Of a stretch of DNA of 64,000 nt, positions 63,095 to 64,000 are shown piece by piece. The notes under the pieces were generated by a model. That model had not been told where the DNA came from. It saw only the letters and a program-made list of their open reading frames with translations, and ran no database searches. Position 1 is the first letter of the stretch. Every line of letters starts with the position of its first letter. Source of the stretch: Pedobacter jejuensis (GTDB taxonomy: Bacteria; Bacteroidota; Bacteroidia; Sphingobacteriales; Sphingobacteriaceae). The stretch spans positions 95,094 through 159,093 of the forward strand of contig NZ_RBEE01000014.1 of NCBI RefSeq assembly GCF_003725795.1, in the 5' to 3' direction. Position numbers and translations under genes: made by a program.

Positions 63095-63667
63095 TTATTG
63101 ATAGTAACCGATGTAATCTATTGCCCAGTTATTATTAATCTTTGATAGCGTAAATATTAATTTTGTCTCATATTTAGGTATAAAGAATTGCGCAATACAT
63201 TTGTTGCTGATTATTGCGAATTCTTTTAAAACCCCTTCTTTGTAATGTTCTAAAATAAGTTCAGGTTCTAAGCTTTGCAATGGTATATCAAGGCCAATCC
63301 CATCAACCTTAATAATTGCACTTCTTTCAATTTTAGGGCTACTATCTAATGTTTTTCCAATTTCATAGAAATATTGCCTTAAGTTATTGAGGTAAGATTC
63401 TGAAAAAAGACCAGATGTCCTGTATCGATTAAGATATAACTCAACACCTTTTTTATCAATTGAGATTTTCTTCATATTGCCGGTAATTGTTTCCTTGGTC
63501 AAGGAATATTTTTGGGAACCAGGTTTGAGATTATCTTTGATATTATCCCATTCAAAAAATTTGAAAATTATTTCTTTAATAGGCTCTGTAGACTGATTTC
63601 CAGGATTTTGACTAAAAACTATCTGAACTGTAAAGAGGAGACTTAATAATGTAATTAATTTTTTCAT
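63095..63667 (-). CDS. Small secreted protein of unknown function
   Basis: The 190-residue protein has a signal peptide (MKKLITLLSLLFTVQIVFSQ) and a mixed alpha/beta mature domain with SGLFSESYLNNLRQYFYEIG and a C-terminal strand FTLSKINNNWAIDYIGYYQ. The C-terminal pattern resembles NTF2-like or DUF3828-type secreted proteins. It begins 3 bp after the stop of the partial frame at 63671-63910, which suggests a pair, perhaps toxin and immunity. Confidence 0.7.
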   Translation of the reverse strand: MKKLITLLSLLFTVQIVFSQNPGNQSTEPIKEIIFKFFEWDNIKDNLKPGSQKYSLTKETITGNMKKISIDKKGVELYLNRYRTSGLFSESYLNNLRQYFYEIGKTLDSSPKIERSAIIKVDGIGLDIPLQSLEPELILEHYKEGVLKEFAIISNKCIAQFFIPKYETKLIFTLSKINNNWAIDYIGYYQ

Positions 63668-63670
63668 GAT

Positions 63671-63910
63671 TTATTTGGCTATGCTTCTTCTTACCTGCGT
63701 TAGTATGAAATCATGGTGACCTGTTCGGTTACCATACTGGCTCATAGTTTTCCCGCTTATTTTTCCATCAGCAGAGTTATAATACAGTTTGTTTTTTGAA
63801 CTAAGTACGTAAATCCAATTGGTTGAACTGTCGTAAAATGCGAAATATTTTCCATTACCATCTATTCCCATTGCTACATTTACAATAAAGTGGTCAGCGC
63901 TATTATCATT
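63671..63910 (-). pseudogene. 3' remnant of a larger protein, possibly a polymorphic-toxin C-terminus
   Basis: The frame is open from just after a TGA at 63911-63913 to the stop at 63671, but the first ATG is only at 63871. The coded segment starts NDNSADHFIVNVAMGIDG and continues with GKYFAFYDSSTNWIYVLSSK and RTGHHDFILTQVRRS. It reads as the end of a domain rather than a whole protein. The DHF-aliphatic pattern with a following YFAFYD recalls peptidase-like toxin tips, but I cannot confirm this. The upstream part is missing, probably replaced by repeat or insertion-sequence DNA at the window edge. Confidence 0.45.
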
Positions 63911-64000
63911 TCAAATAGCAGTTTGAATAATTCAATTGGCTTATGGCAATATTGTCAAAACTCGGTTTCATTAAATTGATATGTCTCGTCCTGAAATAGG

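Overview
This is a low-GC chromosomal segment from a member of the Bacteroidota. The best guess is Pedobacter or another Sphingobacteriaceae. Supporting signs are several TonB-dependent receptors with carboxypeptidase-regulatory-like N-termini, a SusC/SusD pair, many SPII lipoproteins with Cys-Lys-Lys starts, TPR/HTH membrane regulators, Bacteroidota-type promoters (TTG...TAnnTTTG) and few Shine-Dalgarno sequences. No rRNA, tRNA, CRISPR array or intact mobile element was seen.

Layout. (1) 1-4293: the N-terminal part of a TonB-dependent receptor runs off the left edge, followed by a TPR/LuxR-type membrane regulator. (2) 4533-6938: a decayed gene, then a two-gene set for a secreted S1/P1 nuclease and an NPP-type phosphodiesterase, probably for scavenging extracellular nucleic acids or nucleotides. 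(3) 7331-13373: a minus-strand operon resembling the Bacteroides XusABC xenosiderophore/heme-type iron system: receptor, DUF4374 lipoprotein, two small membrane proteins and a PepSY permease-like protein. (4) 14022-18438: an NTF2-like secreted protein, two lipoproteins (one with seven repeats, probably a propeller), an exported methyltransferase-fold protein and an SDR oxidoreductase. (5) 18439-19504: a gene-free stretch with several direct repeats and a 17-bp hairpin. (6) 19505-26009: TetR regulator plus tripartite RND efflux pump, with repeated palindromic operator candidates. (7) 26181-29900: a PaoABC-type molybdenum aldehyde/xanthine oxidoreductase whose FAD subunit carries a four-cysteine insert. 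(8) 30529-40272: a starch/maltodextrin utilisation locus (two GH13 enzymes, SusD, SusC and a SusR-like DUF6377 regulator). (9) 40639-44418: a gene broken by one in-frame stop, an ArsB-like permease and an MFS transporter.

(10) 45150-58482: four tightly packed genes for very large proteins (about 1136, 1071, 1637 and 590 aa). The first has a DUF6603 core; the other three match no characterised family that I know. They have no signal peptides, neighbours touch or overlap, and together they take up 13.3 kb. This is the best candidate for an undescribed system.

(11) 58730-61804: an AraC regulator divergent from an acetyltransferase, a secreted cupin and a frameshifted carboxymuconolactone-decarboxylase/ABM protein. 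(12) 61841-64000: hypothetical proteins, a GC-rich odd patch, and what looks like the 3' remnant of a larger protein, possibly a polymorphic toxin, beside a small secreted protein. Both are flanked by imperfect repeats at the right edge.
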